DNA of 31,958 bases from a virus. Shown here one piece after another: positions 1 through 8,790 of the stretch; position 1 is the first letter of the stretch, and each line of letters begins with the position of its first letter. The notes beneath the pieces were generated by a model. The model was given only the letters and a program-made list of their open reading frames with translations. It did not search any database and was not told where the DNA came from. Both the position numbers and the translations under genes were made by a program. The stretch covers positions 1 through 31,958 of IMG/VR virus record IMGVR_UViG_3300013127_000017; one strand, written 5' to 3'.

Positions 1-2238
1 CCCGGTGCGTACTCGGAACTCGACACCTCGCAACTCAGCGTCGTGTCTCCGGCAGCGGTCGGCATCGTCGCGCTCATCGGCACGGCGGAGGGCGGCAAGC
101 CGCTCACCGTCGAGAGCACCGACGCGGACGCGACGCGCATCGACACGATCCTCAAGCGCTACCGCAGCGGCGATCTGCGCACGGCGTCGCAGTTCGCGTT
201 CGAGCCCGCGAACGACGATGCGGTGCCGTTCGGCGCGCAGCGTCTCGTGAACGTGAAGGTGAACCCCGCCACGCAGTCGAGCGCCGACTTCGACGACTCG
301 CTCGGCAACCTCGCGATGACGATCACGTCGCGCGACTACGGGCTCTTCACGACGCAGATCAGCGTCGAGATCGAAGCGGGCACGACGCAGGGCAAGAAGA
401 TCACCATCGTGTTCGAGAGCACGGCCGAGGTGTTCGACGACGTGGGCGGCGACCCCATCCTCGATCTGCTCTACACGCCCGGTGCGAACGGCTACGCGAC
501 GGCGACCGCGATCATCAACTCGACCGACCTCCGCGGCAGCGGCACGCGCGCGGACCTGGGGCTCGACGCGCAGCGCACGAACGACATCCCCGCCCCTGGC
601 GTGCTCAACTACGTCTCATCGAACGCAGGCGACACGACGCAACAGATCACCGTCTACGGGCTCAACGGTGTCGCGCCCGTCTCCGAGACCGTCACGCTCA
701 ACGGCGTCGTCAACGTGATCGGCACAGTGACGTTCTCGTCGGTGCTCGGGATGCGCAAGAGCGCCGCGACGCTCGGCACCGTCACGATCAGCGATGACCC
801 GATCACCGTCACGATCTTCGCCGCGACGCTCGCGCAGGCCACGCGCGGCTTGCAGGTCATCACGAACTCGCCGATCGTGCCCACGTCTTCGACCATCGCA
901 ATCGACGTGGTGGCGGCAGGCGTGAACCTCGTCGTCGTGACGACGAACGCAGCGGGCGCGGAGGTGTTGCAGCGCGTGGACGGCAACGTCGGCGGCGCGC
1001 AGGCACTCACGGGCGCGGGCACGCGACTCACGTACCTCGCGCTCGGCGACACGCCCGCAGCGCGCACGTGGACGCTCGCAGCGCGGATGTTCACCGCGAG
1101 CTTCGGCAGCTACCGCACCGTGCAGCGCATGGTGGACTTCCTCAACGGCACGCTCGGGCTCACCGCGAACGCGCTCGCCGCGAACCCGACGAGCTTCCTC
1201 ATGTCGGACGCCGATCGCTCGACGCCCGCGACGAACATCTACACGGTCGCTGGCGAGTTCTTCGCGGACCTCTTCGCGGTGCTCGACGCGATCAACAACG
1301 GCTCCGCGCTCGTCTCCGCGACGCGCGGCACGCCCACGCCGGATGGCGATCTCGTGCCTGCGAACACCGTGGGCGTCGTGTACCTCACGGGAGGCGACGA
1401 GGGCACGACGACGATCACGCAGTGGCAGGAAGCCTTCCGGCTGCTCCGCAAGCGCCGCGTGAACATCATCGTGCCGCTCACGCGCGACCCTGCGATCCAC
1501 GCGCTGCTCTTGCAGCACCTTCGCGAGCGCGCGGGCCGTCTGCGCAGCGAGGCGAACGGCTACATCGGCATCGCGAAGGTGAACGGCTCGGGCGAGACGC
1601 GCGCGAACATCAAGGCGCAGATCGTCGCGATCCAGAACCGCGAGGTCAGCGCCATCTCGCAAGAGTTCCTGCGAGCCGATCCCGACACGGGCGACTCGAC
1701 GTGGTACGCGCCCTACTTCTACGCTGCCATCGCAGCGGGCATGCAGGCAGGCAGCGCAATCGCGGAGCCGCTCACGCACAAGAAGCCCTTCGTGCTCGAC
1801 ATCCGAAACGATCCGTCGTGGACCGTCGAGGACGATCAGGAAGAACTGATCGACGCGGGTCTCATGATGGCGGAGAAGGTCGATCAGATCGGCGTGCGCT
1901 GGATCCGCTCGGTGACGACGCACATCGCCGACGACAACCCGGTGTTCACCGAGATGAGCGCGAACGAGAGCGCGGACCAGGCCGTGTTCCAGCTTCGCCG
2001 TCGTCTCGAAAAGAAGGTCGGCAACCGCGGCCTCGGCGGCAGCGTGGGCACGATCAAGGGACTCGCGAACGACGAACTCGGTCGTCTCGTGGACGACCAG
2101 ATCATCGTCGCGTACCGCGCGCTCCAAGTGGAGCAGGTCGGCGACGTGTTCCCGGTGAGCGTGGAGATCGCACCCGTGCTCCCGATCAACTTCATCCCGA
2201 TCACGGTGCATCTCGTCGTCGCGCGCGTCGCGGCTTGA
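1..2238 (+). CDS. Tail sheath protein (5' end cut by the window edge)
   Basis: Subunit of the contractile sheath that surrounds the tail tube and drives genome delivery. The frame is open from base 1, which encodes PGAYSELDTSQ, so the true start lies upstream; the GTG at 43 is internal. The visible 745 residues begin with the usual sheath N-terminus (PGxY..., then VGIVALIGTAEGG). A long insertion of beta-rich repeats follows. The conserved C-terminal half includes the segment VGVVYLTGGDEG, a helical region around the stretch RKRRVNIIVPLTRD, and an ending rich in PVSVEIAPVLPINF, the strand-exchange C-terminus seen in sheath proteins. The tube gene follows after 19 bp, the standard sheath-tube order. 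The family call is secure; the inserted domain is probably surface decoration. Confidence 0.93.
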   Translation, partial: PGAYSELDTSQLSVVSPAAVGIVALIGTAEGGKPLTVESTDADATRIDTILKRYRSGDLRTASQFAFEPANDDAVPFGAQRLVNVKVNPATQSSADFDDSLGNLAMTITSRDYGLFTTQISVEIEAGTTQGKKITIVFESTAEVFDDVGGDPILDLLYTPGANGYATATAIINSTDLRGSGTRADLGLDAQRTNDIPAPGVLNYVSSNAGDTTQQITVYGLNGVAPVSETVTLNGVVNVIGTVTFSSVLGMRKSAATLGTVTISDDPITVTIFAATLAQATRGLQVITNSPIVPTSSTIAIDVVAAGVNLVVVTTNAAGAEVLQRVDGNVGGAQALTGAGTRLTYLALGDTPAARTWTLAARMFTASFGSYRTVQRMVDFLNGTLGLTANALAANPTSFLMSDADRSTPATNIYTVAGEFFADLFAVLDAINNGSALVSATRGTPTPDGDLVPANTVGVVYLTGGDEGTTTITQWQEAFRLLRKRRVNIIVPLTRDPAIHALLLQHLRERAGRLRSEANGYIGIAKVNGSGETRANIKAQIVAIQNREVSAISQEFLRADPDTGDSTWYAPYFYAAIAAGMQAGSAIAEPLTHKKPFVLDIRNDPSWTVEDDQEELIDAGLMMAEKVDQIGVRWIRSVTTHIADDNPVFTEMSANESADQAVFQLRRRLEKKVGNRGLGGSVGTIKGLANDELGRLVDDQIIVAYRALQVEQVGDVFPVSVEIAPVLPINFIPITVHLVVARVAA

Positions 2239-2257
2239 GCGCGGAAGGAGCTAGGTC

Positions 2258-2692
2258 ATGGCAGGACGTGGACTCGTACTCTCCGGCGCACGCGCGGTCT
2301 TCCAGATCGAAGGCGTGAAGGTGATGTACGCGACGAACGTGAGCTACTCGGAAGAGGTGCAGTACGACCCCATCGAGGTGCTCGATCAGTTGGAGGTCGC
2401 GGAGCACGTCCCGACCGCGTATCGCGTCACGCTCTCGGCGCAGATGGTCCGTGTCATCACGAACCCGATCAAGCTGCGCGACGGCGTGCGGATCTTCCCT
2501 CGGTTGGAGGACATCCTCACCTCGCCCGAACTCACCGCGTCGATCCTCGATCGCGTGACGGGCACCGTGATCGCGAACGTCGAGCGAGTGAAGTGCTCGC
2601 GGCACTCCGCGCAGGTCGGTGCACGCGGCGTCGTGATGACCGACTGCGACTTCGTGGCGATCCGCATCCGCGACGAGTCGGAGATCGTCTGA
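2258..2692 (+). CDS. Tail tube protein
   Basis: Forms the inner tube through which DNA passes and on which the sheath polymerises. The product is 144 aa, the usual size for XkdM/gp19-like tube proteins. The segment around residues 12-60 (ARAVFQIEGVKVMYATNVSY, then a Val-Glu-rich strand ending in YRVTLSAQM) fits the tube beta-sandwich. A strong ribosome site GGAAGGAG lies 8-15 bases before the ATG. It sits directly after the sheath gene and before the chaperone genes, as expected. The family is assigned from size, position and strand pattern and not from a catalytic motif. Confidence 0.85.
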   Translation: MAGRGLVLSGARAVFQIEGVKVMYATNVSYSEEVQYDPIEVLDQLEVAEHVPTAYRVTLSAQMVRVITNPIKLRDGVRIFPRLEDILTSPELTASILDRVTGTVIANVERVKCSRHSAQVGARGVVMTDCDFVAIRIRDESEIV

Positions 2693-2707
2693 CCCTGTTC
2701 GCCTGAG

Positions 2708-2738
2708 CCTCCGAGCGCGCTATGCTCGCGCTCGGAGG
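2708..2738 (+). promoter_or_regulatory. Perfect 12-bp hairpin that buries the next ribosome binding site
   Basis: CCTCCGAGCGCG (2708-2719) and CGCGCTCGGAGG (2727-2738) are exact inverted repeats around a 7-base loop. The 3' arm contains GGAGG at 2734-2738, the only good Shine-Dalgarno for the ATG at 2743. The loop carries TATGCT, which also resembles a -10 hexamer. No T-run follows, so a simple intrinsic terminator is unlikely. Translational control of the chaperone gene is an inference. Confidence 0.75.
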
Positions 2739-2742
2739 TCTC

Positions 2743-3216
2743 ATGGCGACGAAAGACGAACTCGATCTGGACGAACTCGAAGCGCTCACGAGCGGCGAGC
2801 GCAAGAAGGAAGATGGCGGCAGCGAAGAGCTATCGCCGATCCACACGTTCGAGATCGACGTGAAGGACTACCGAGGCAAGCGGTGGCAGGGGAAGTTCGT
2901 CTTCCACGTGCCCGCACTCGGGGCACAGGTGAAGATCGCGCGCCTCAAGGCCGCGCTACTCCCTGCGGGTGCGGCGAGCGACGCGAACGGCGCGCTCATC
3001 GCGGAGATGATGGCTTACACCCAGGTGTGCTTCACGGAGAAGCCGTCGTGGTGGAAGCCCGAGCGCTTCTACGATCCCCTGCCGCTCATCACTGCGTACA
3101 AGGAGGCGCGGATGTACGAGCGCAGGTTTCTCGGAGCAGAAGTGGCCGACGATCGCGACGACGCGAGCGCGGATGGAGTCGGATCCAATCCTTCTGATCA
3201 AGGCGATGTGGGCTGA
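2743..3216 (+). CDS. Tail assembly chaperone (gpG-like)
   Basis: Probably the tail assembly chaperone that coats the tape measure protein during tail polymerisation. It is named by position between tube and tape measure, by size (157 aa), by an acidic Asp/Glu-rich N-terminus, and by a helical core that ends in a WW-containing segment (KPSWWKPERFYDPLP). I chose the ATG at 2743 over the in-frame ATG at 2722. The latter lies in a hairpin loop, while 2743 has GGAGG four bases upstream. The last 44 bases overlap the next gene in the +1-relative frame, the arrangement expected for a chaperone pair. Low direct motif support, good context. Confidence 0.65.
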   Translation: MATKDELDLDELEALTSGERKKEDGGSEELSPIHTFEIDVKDYRGKRWQGKFVFHVPALGAQVKIARLKAALLPAGAASDANGALIAEMMAYTQVCFTEKPSWWKPERFYDPLPLITAYKEARMYERRFLGAEVADDRDDASADGVGSNPSDQGDVG

Positions 3217-3511
3217 CACGTTCAAGCTCCCGCTCAACGACGAGCGGCTCATGTCGCTCACTGCGCGTGAAGCGCTCGAACACGTCTTCGCGATCGAAGC
3301 GCTCTCGCAGCGAAGGCTCGACGCGATCAAGCGCTCGCGCACCGGGCGCGACGCTTCTGATCGTGAAGCACCTCCGCAGTCGGATGTGCATCGCGACGAG
3401 AGTGCGCGGAAGCTCGCCGATACCCCGCACCTCACGGGCGATCCAGAATGGGATGCAGTCGAACTAGCGGAGACGGATCCGAGCAAGCCACCTCTCACGA
3501 TGAAGGTCTGA
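3173..3511 (+). CDS. Second tail assembly chaperone ORF (gpT-like extension or separate protein)
   Basis: 112 aa from an ATG inside the end of the preceding gene. The core is helical (AREALEHVFAIEALSQRRLD) and the C-terminus is hydrophilic. Many tailed phages make this second chaperone form by ribosomal frameshifting out of the first gene. Here frame 2 is open from 3011 to 3511, so a +1 or -2 shift anywhere between 3011 and the stop at 3214-3216 could make a fusion. A -1 shift would hit a stop at 3195-3197. Independent starts at ATG 3173 or ATG 3206 are also possible, though neither has a strong ribosome site. It ends 3 bases before the tape measure ATG. Confidence 0.6.
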   Translation: MESDPILLIKAMWADTFKLPLNDERLMSLTAREALEHVFAIEALSQRRLDAIKRSRTGRDASDREAPPQSDVHRDESARKLADTPHLTGDPEWDAVELAETDPSKPPLTMKV

Positions 3512-3514
3512 TCC

Positions 3515-5434
3515 ATGCCCGAGACACGCTACCGGACAGTCCTCGAACTCGCGCTCGACGACCGCAACGCAGGTGCGGGCGTGAAGCGCTTGTCATCGAA
3601 GCTGGACGACCTCGGCAAGTCAGTCGAGGAAGCGTTCGCCGGTAGCGCGCTCGCCGAACTGAACAAGACCCTCGATCGCACCGCGAAGCTCATGGAGGGC
3701 ATCGCGAAGCAGCAAGAGAAGGCGTCGCGTGCTGGCCGCTCGGGGGGCGCAGCGGGCACTGTGGCGGGCGCGCTCACCGGCATGGCTCTCGGGCAGGGGC
3801 GAGGGCTCATCGGGGCTCTGGACGCCCACGCAGGGGCAGGGCTGCACGGGGACTACGGGGCGGGCGGACGCATGGCGGGCGGCGCGTGGCTCGCGGGGCG
3901 TGCTGGGGGTCGCTTCGCGGATCGCGCCGCGACGACGATCGGCAACTACGGCGGCATGATGATGAACGAGGGGTTCATCGGACAGATGCTCGCTGGCATT
4001 CCGTGGATCGGCCCGATCTTCGGCGGTGCTGCGTCCGCTGCGGGCGGCTACTACTCGTCGGGCGTCGCGCGCTCGCGTGCGCGTGCAGGCGCGTTCGGCG
4101 CAACAGGGCTCTCCGCGAGCGACATCGGGAGCTTCGGCAACCCGTACGGGCTCGGCCCCACGGAGCTACCGCAAGTGCTCGCGCAATACGCGCAGGCAGC
4201 GGGCGCGCGCGGGCGCGATGAGATCGGCATGGGCTTCGGCACCGCTGCGGACCTCTCGAACCTACTCGGCATCGACTACGGAGCGACGGGCGGGTTCCAG
4301 CGTGCGATGGGCATGACGGCTCTCGGCGGGCGACCCGGTGGGCGGGATCGCGCGGGCGAAATCTTCGCGGTGCAAGACACGCTCGCATCCGCACTCGCCG
4401 CAGGCGTCGAGCAGTCGCAACTCGGTCAGGTGTTGGAGAACCTCTCTTCGACGTTCGAGGACTTGCAGACGCGCGGCATGCTGATCGATCCGTCGAGCCT
4501 CAACTCGCTCGTCCGCGGCTTCGGCGCGCTCGGCGCAGAGGCAGGCTTCGGAGGCATGGCAGGCGTGCGCGCAGCGACGGGCATGACCGAATCGCTGCGC
4601 GGTGTCGGGCAGCGCGAGAACCTGTTCGAGATGCTCGCGCTGCAAGAGGGCGGCTACGGACGCGGGCTCACCTACATGCAGGCGAGGGAACGTCTGGAAG
4701 AGCACCCTGAGCAAGTGCTCCCGCTGCTCTTGCGACGACTGCGCGGCATGGGCGGCGCGCAGGACGAAGAAGGTCGGATGCAGATGCTCATGACGGGCTT
4801 CTCCTCGCTCGGCACGAATCTCTCGACGCGGCAGGCGCGCGGGCTCGCAAACTTGAGCGAAGAGCAGATCGCGCGCTTCACGCAGCCTGGTGGCGACCGC
4901 GAGTTCGCCGAGTACCTCGCGAGCCAGCGCACACAAGTCGGCGGAGGCTTCGGGGTTAGTGAGATCGAAGCAGCGCACGAAGAGCACCGCGCCGGTATTG
5001 GCGACACGATCGGTGACGACTACCGAAGGATCCGCAGCACGGAGATGGAAGTCGTTCAACAACTGCTTCCTCCCGTCGTGGATCTCATGCGGCAGATCAC
5101 CGATGTCGGGCGCAGCCTCTACGATGCCTTCCACGAGGGCGGCCCCGGCGGTCTGCTTCGGCACCTCGCGTCCGTTGCCGCACCGAGCGTCGCGCCGATC
5201 ATCGCTGACGCGCGGCGGACAGCCGATCAAGCGACGAGTTCGACTGACGCGATGGGCACGACGATGGCTACGGGCACGATGACGGCACTCGCGGCAACCG
5301 GGAACCCGATCGCTGCGTCGCTCGTGCCGATCCTCATCGCGCAGATGCGCGACTCGCAGATGGGCAGTCTGATCGCAGACCTGATCGTGGAAGGCGTGCG
5401 ACAAGCAGTCCGCAGAGGGCTCAACTTCGAGTGA
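3515..5434 (+). CDS. Tape measure protein
   Basis: Sets tail length and is ejected ahead of the DNA. The product is 639 aa. Residues 1-75 are an amphipathic, coiled-coil-like helix region rich in Lys/Glu/Leu. A Gly/Ala-rich hydrophobic stretch follows (about 75-195), and then a long helical body with further Ala-rich hydrophobic segments near the C-terminus. This composition and the position after the chaperone pair and before the hub are typical. Using the usual 1.5 Angstrom per residue rule, the tail would be roughly 95 nm; that figure is an inference. The 5' part (about 3740-3900) is unusually rich in GGGGC strings compared with its neighbours. Confidence 0.85.
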   Translation: MPETRYRTVLELALDDRNAGAGVKRLSSKLDDLGKSVEEAFAGSALAELNKTLDRTAKLMEGIAKQQEKASRAGRSGGAAGTVAGALTGMALGQGRGLIGALDAHAGAGLHGDYGAGGRMAGGAWLAGRAGGRFADRAATTIGNYGGMMMNEGFIGQMLAGIPWIGPIFGGAASAAGGYYSSGVARSRARAGAFGATGLSASDIGSFGNPYGLGPTELPQVLAQYAQAAGARGRDEIGMGFGTAADLSNLLGIDYGATGGFQRAMGMTALGGRPGGRDRAGEIFAVQDTLASALAAGVEQSQLGQVLENLSSTFEDLQTRGMLIDPSSLNSLVRGFGALGAEAGFGGMAGVRAATGMTESLRGVGQRENLFEMLALQEGGYGRGLTYMQARERLEEHPEQVLPLLLRRLRGMGGAQDEEGRMQMLMTGFSSLGTNLSTRQARGLANLSEEQIARFTQPGGDREFAEYLASQRTQVGGGFGVSEIEAAHEEHRAGIGDTIGDDYRRIRSTEMEVVQQLLPPVVDLMRQITDVGRSLYDAFHEGGPGGLLRHLASVAAPSVAPIIADARRTADQATSSTDAMGTTMATGTMTALAATGNPIAASLVPILIAQMRDSQMGSLIADLIVEGVRQAVRRGLNFE

Positions 5435-5437
5435 ACG

Positions 5438-7330
5438 ATGACGACCGCTGCACGCTACGAACACACACGCGTCTACGCCGAACTGCGGCTGCGGTCGGGG
5501 CGCGTCATCGTGCTCGATGGACGAGGCAACGCAGGCAACATCCTCGCAGCGACTACATCGAAGGGCTTCGGAGGCGCAGCGGGCACGTGGTCGCTCACCG
5601 TGAAGCGTCGCTTCGGCTTGCAGCCGTCGATACTCTCTCAGGTGGACGACCCCGAGGACATCTGGGTCTACATCGCGTGGTTCGTGAACGGGCAGCGCAC
5701 TGACGGGATGTGGGGCCTCACCGACTCGTTCACCGAGAACGTCACGCGCGGCCCGAAGGGTGAGCGCGTCGAGACAGTGACGATCAGCGGGCAGGATCAC
5801 GGCAAGGTGTTCGAGAAGACGCCGCTGTTCATCAACATCTACGAAGCGGGCGGCGCAGTGCTGCCGGTCGTGCCGCTCTACTCCGCGGTCGCGGAGCGAT
5901 TGATCGGCAGGCCCGACGAGATCGTTCGCACGCTGATCGACGCATGGGTCGGCAACAACGGCGTCAACGACAAGCAGTGGATCTTGCCGAACGGAGTCGG
6001 CCCCGCGGGCTCGGGGGGCACGCGGTACTTCTACGACTGGTGCCGCTACGACACGATCTCGCGCGACCTCCGCGGGCGCACGTTCGCGCCGACGTTGCTC
6101 TCGACCGATCGTGAGTCGGTGTCGTTGTGGGACGTGTTGCAAGAGTACTGCAACGGGGTGCTCAACGAGATGTGGTGCGACCTCGCGCCTGCGTCATCGT
6201 CGGACTCGACGGATCGATCGAGTCAGCGCTTGCGACCCGCGATCTTCGTGCGCGAGCGTCCGTTCCCGACAATCAAGTCACGCGCGCGATGGGACGCGCT
6301 GCCGACGCACACGATCGAGCCTGGGGATGTGGCGAAGCGCAACATCGTCGCGGACGGCACGACGCGCTTCAACTACTGGCAACTCGAAACGGTGGGGCTC
6401 GGAGGTGCGGGCTTCTCGACCTCCGCGCTCATCCAGCAAGCGACGACGCGCCCACCAGGGCAACCGGGCAACACGCCGATCTTCGACCTCGACTCGATCC
6501 GCAAGCACGGTATCCGCAAGTACATGCAGACGACGCGCTACCTGCCTGCGAACGAGAGCGCGGAAGGTGGTGGTGCGATCTGGCTCTCAGTCGCATCGGT
6601 GTGGATGCGCATCATTCACGACTGGTACGTCATCGCACCGTTGCAGTACACGGGCACGATCGAGATGAGCTACCTGCGCCCCGAGATCCGTCTCGGCGAT
6701 CGGATCTACGAGAACCGTCTCCCCGAGGGCACTGCGCTCGATGAGGGCTCGTGGGCAGAGTGGGAGTACTACGTCGAGGGCGTGCAGCACTCCTACAACT
6801 ACCCGAACGACGGACGCACGGTGCTCACGCTCACGCGCGGGCAGCCCCGCGGCAGGGACTTCCTCACGGATCAGTACCGGCGCTATGCGGGCATCGATCT
6901 CTCGACGCTGCCTGGTGACGCGGAGCAAGAGATCATCGAACTGCCCGTCGCGACCGAAACGGCCGACACGTCGGGTGCTGGTGATCCTCTCGTGGGCACG
7001 GGCAACGACCTCACCGCAACGTCACCGGGCTCGACGGGTCAGCGCGCAGGGGACGCTGGTGGTGCGGATGCGCCGATCGATGGTGGCGCGACCGTCGTCA
7101 GCACGCCCGACCCCGCGGAGGAGGAAGGGATCACGGACATCGAACTCGGAGGGCTCGGCGTCGTGGACGAGCAGCCGACCGACGAGACGACGGATATCGA
7201 ACTCGGCGGGCTCGGCGTCGTGGAAAACACGACGCCTCCGCGCGCGCCTCCCTCGCGCGATCGACGCGGCACGTCTCGTCGGCGCTCTTCGGAGGCGTCG
7301 ATGGTGCCTGGCGGACGGAGGCGGCGATGA
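5438..7330 (+). CDS. Baseplate hub protein (gp27/gpD/XkdQ-like)
   Basis: Central hub linking the tube end to the spike. The 630 aa product has a beta-rich N-terminal region (residues 1-130) ending in a segment that resembles hub proteins: a stretch about a perturbed field (GMWGLTDSFTENV), then VETVTISGQDHGKVFEKTPL. It lies between tape measure and spike, where hubs are found. The C-terminus (about 505-630) is a low-complexity linker with a duplicated TDIELGGLGVV motif and an Arg-rich tail. The start ATG lies 3 bases after the tape measure stop, and the stop overlaps the next ATG (ATGA), implying coupled translation. Confidence 0.72.
   Translation: MTTAARYEHTRVYAELRLRSGRVIVLDGRGNAGNILAATTSKGFGGAAGTWSLTVKRRFGLQPSILSQVDDPEDIWVYIAWFVNGQRTDGMWGLTDSFTENVTRGPKGERVETVTISGQDHGKVFEKTPLFINIYEAGGAVLPVVPLYSAVAERLIGRPDEIVRTLIDAWVGNNGVNDKQWILPNGVGPAGSGGTRYFYDWCRYDTISRDLRGRTFAPTLLSTDRESVSLWDVLQEYCNGVLNEMWCDLAPASSSDSTDRSSQRLRPAIFVRERPFPTIKSRARWDALPTHTIEPGDVAKRNIVADGTTRFNYWQLETVGLGGAGFSTSALIQQATTRPPGQPGNTPIFDLDSIRKHGIRKYMQTTRYLPANESAEGGGAIWLSVASVWMRIIHDWYVIAPLQYTGTIEMSYLRPEIRLGDRIYENRLPEGTALDEGSWAEWEYYVEGVQHSYNYPNDGRTVLTLTRGQPRGRDFLTDQYRRYAGIDLSTLPGDAEQEIIELPVATETADTSGAGDPLVGTGNDLTATSPGSTGQRAGDAGGADAPIDGGATVVSTPDPAEEEGITDIELGGLGVVDEQPTDETTDIELGGLGVVENTTPPRAPPSRDRRGTSRRRSSEASMVPGGRRRR
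7133..7224 (+). repeat. In-frame direct repeat in the hub gene tail
   Basis: Two 35-nt copies at 7133-7167 and 7190-7224 match at 33 of 35 positions, with a 57-nt (19-codon) period. Each encodes TDIELGGLGVV. The repeat lies in the flexible C-terminal tail of the hub protein. Confidence 0.9.
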
Positions 7331-8319
7331 GTCGTTGGCGCACGCTGCGGCTGCCTTCTGGCGCAGTCGTCCCTGCGGGGCTCGATGGACGCTACGGCAG
7401 GGAAGCGCGCCCGCTCGCGCCGCGCTCGACGCTCGCCCGCGCGATCGTCGTGAACACCTACGTCACGGACAACCCCACCGATCCTGCGAACGGCAAGCCG
7501 CTCTCCCGCTCGGTCACGAGCGTCGAGTGCGACGTGGTGCTCATCCGATCGAACGTGCCTCTCTCGCGTGTGCCCGTCTTGCAGAAGCAGCACGGCGTGA
7601 ACAACGCGCACACGCTCTGGATCCCGCGCGAGAGCACACGCAACGTGAAGACGGGCGAGGACGTGTCCTTTCAGCCCGTGGGACCGAGAGGCGAGACGAA
7701 CCCTCCCGCGTCGCTCTTCGCGAACCTCGACGGCGACCATGTGCTCGTCGGCTTCATCGAAGGTGATCACGAGTACCCCGTGATCGTCGGCGCGTTCACG
7801 CACGAGAACACGAACCGTCTCCCGAAGGGCGCACCCGACTCGATCGGATGGGAAGAGGGCGACGACTCGACGCGCGGCTCGCCCTACCGCAACGAGTACT
7901 ACACGAGCCACTACGGCTCCGAGGTGCGCGTCAACGCGCAAGGGGATGTGCTGATCGACACTGTGGGCGCGTTCACCGATCCGGCGACGGAGGACGCGAG
8001 CGGCGACGTGGGGCAAGTGCGCATCCGCGTGAAGAACTCGCGCCGCTTCACGGTCGAGATGGACGGCACCGACGTGCTCGAAGTCTGGAAGGACGGCTCG
8101 CAGGTACGCATCGATCTCGGTGAAGGCGCGACTGAGCGCGTCGTGCTGGGCGACTCGTTCCGCGACTTCTTGAACGACTTCCTCACGAACTACTTCGACC
8201 AGCACACGCACTCGTCGGGCACGGGCACCACGGGCACGCCGCTGCCCGCGTTCGTGTCTCCGGTGCGGCAGGACATGGGCACCGACCTGCTCTCCGATCT
8301 CGCGAAGGTGAAGAAGTAG
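7327..8319 (+). CDS. Baseplate spike protein (gpV/gp5-like) with His tip
   Basis: Membrane-piercing spike under the hub. The 330 aa product has an OB-fold-like region around residues 110-160, with the family signature GDHVLVGFIEGDHEYPVIVG, and then a repetitive beta region (about 190-270) suited to a triple-stranded beta-helix. The C-terminal segment contains DQHTHSSGTGTTGTP. HxH tips of this kind bind an iron ion in P2 gpV-type spikes, and I infer the same here. No lysozyme domain is visible, so this is the short gpV form and not T4 gp5. It overlaps the hub stop by 4 bases. Confidence 0.85.
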   Translation: MSRWRTLRLPSGAVVPAGLDGRYGREARPLAPRSTLARAIVVNTYVTDNPTDPANGKPLSRSVTSVECDVVLIRSNVPLSRVPVLQKQHGVNNAHTLWIPRESTRNVKTGEDVSFQPVGPRGETNPPASLFANLDGDHVLVGFIEGDHEYPVIVGAFTHENTNRLPKGAPDSIGWEEGDDSTRGSPYRNEYYTSHYGSEVRVNAQGDVLIDTVGAFTDPATEDASGDVGQVRIRVKNSRRFTVEMDGTDVLEVWKDGSQVRIDLGEGATERVVLGDSFRDFLNDFLTNYFDQHTHSSGTGTTGTPLPAFVSPVRQDMGTDLLSDLAKVKK

Positions 8320-8778
8320 ATGCCGCTCAACCTGCCAGGGCTCCAAGCTGATCTCGGCAACGTGTTCAGCACGGGCGGCAACGAGGCGCAGAAGGCACTC
8401 GAATGGAGCAACGCCATCCGCAGCTTCACGACGGCGGTCGTGTTCGCGGTGCTGCCTGCGACGCAGGACGCAGCGCGCGTCGTGCTGCAAGGCGCGCTCT
8501 CGGGCTTCAACGCATCGAGCCAAGCTGCGACGGTGATCGACACCGCGCTCTCCGCGTACGCGAGCGCGCTCGCAGTGGGGATGGTCGCGAACGGCGCGAC
8601 GGCTGCCGTGCCGCCCGCTCCCGGCGTGCTGGCTCCGCTGCTCACCGCGACGTTCCTCGCGAACCGCACGGGCTCGCTCACGCCCGCCGCTGCGGCTTCC
8701 GCGGTCGCTGCCGTGATCTTCGGATGGTTCTCGACGGGCACCTACACTGTCGGTGCTGTCACGAGCCCGTGGAGCTAG
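8320..8778 (+). CDS. Conserved baseplate-region protein of unknown function
   Basis: 152 aa, starting directly after the spike stop. The N-terminus is MPLNLPGLQADLGNVF, and the rest is Ala-rich with several long helices; the end carries GWFSTGTYTVGAV. Proteins with this opening and size are familiar from the same location in contractile-tail phages, so it is probably a virion component, but I know no function. It lacks the PAAR fold signature. The hydrophobic helices could also suggest a membrane-active or tube-plug role; that is speculation. Confidence 0.6.
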   Translation: MPLNLPGLQADLGNVFSTGGNEAQKALEWSNAIRSFTTAVVFAVLPATQDAARVVLQGALSGFNASSQAATVIDTALSAYASALAVGMVANGATAAVPPAPGVLAPLLTATFLANRTGSLTPAAAASAVAAVIFGWFSTGTYTVGAVTSPWS

Positions 8779-8790
8779 AATCGGAACCGC

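Noticed and set aside
3011-3197. Classical -1 frameshift in the chaperone pair
   Set aside because: The -1 frame stops at 3195-3197 and would give no long extension.
8320-8778. PAAR tip protein after the spike gene
   Set aside because: The sequence is helical and Ala-rich and lacks the PAAR repeats; the spike itself has its own HTH-containing tip.
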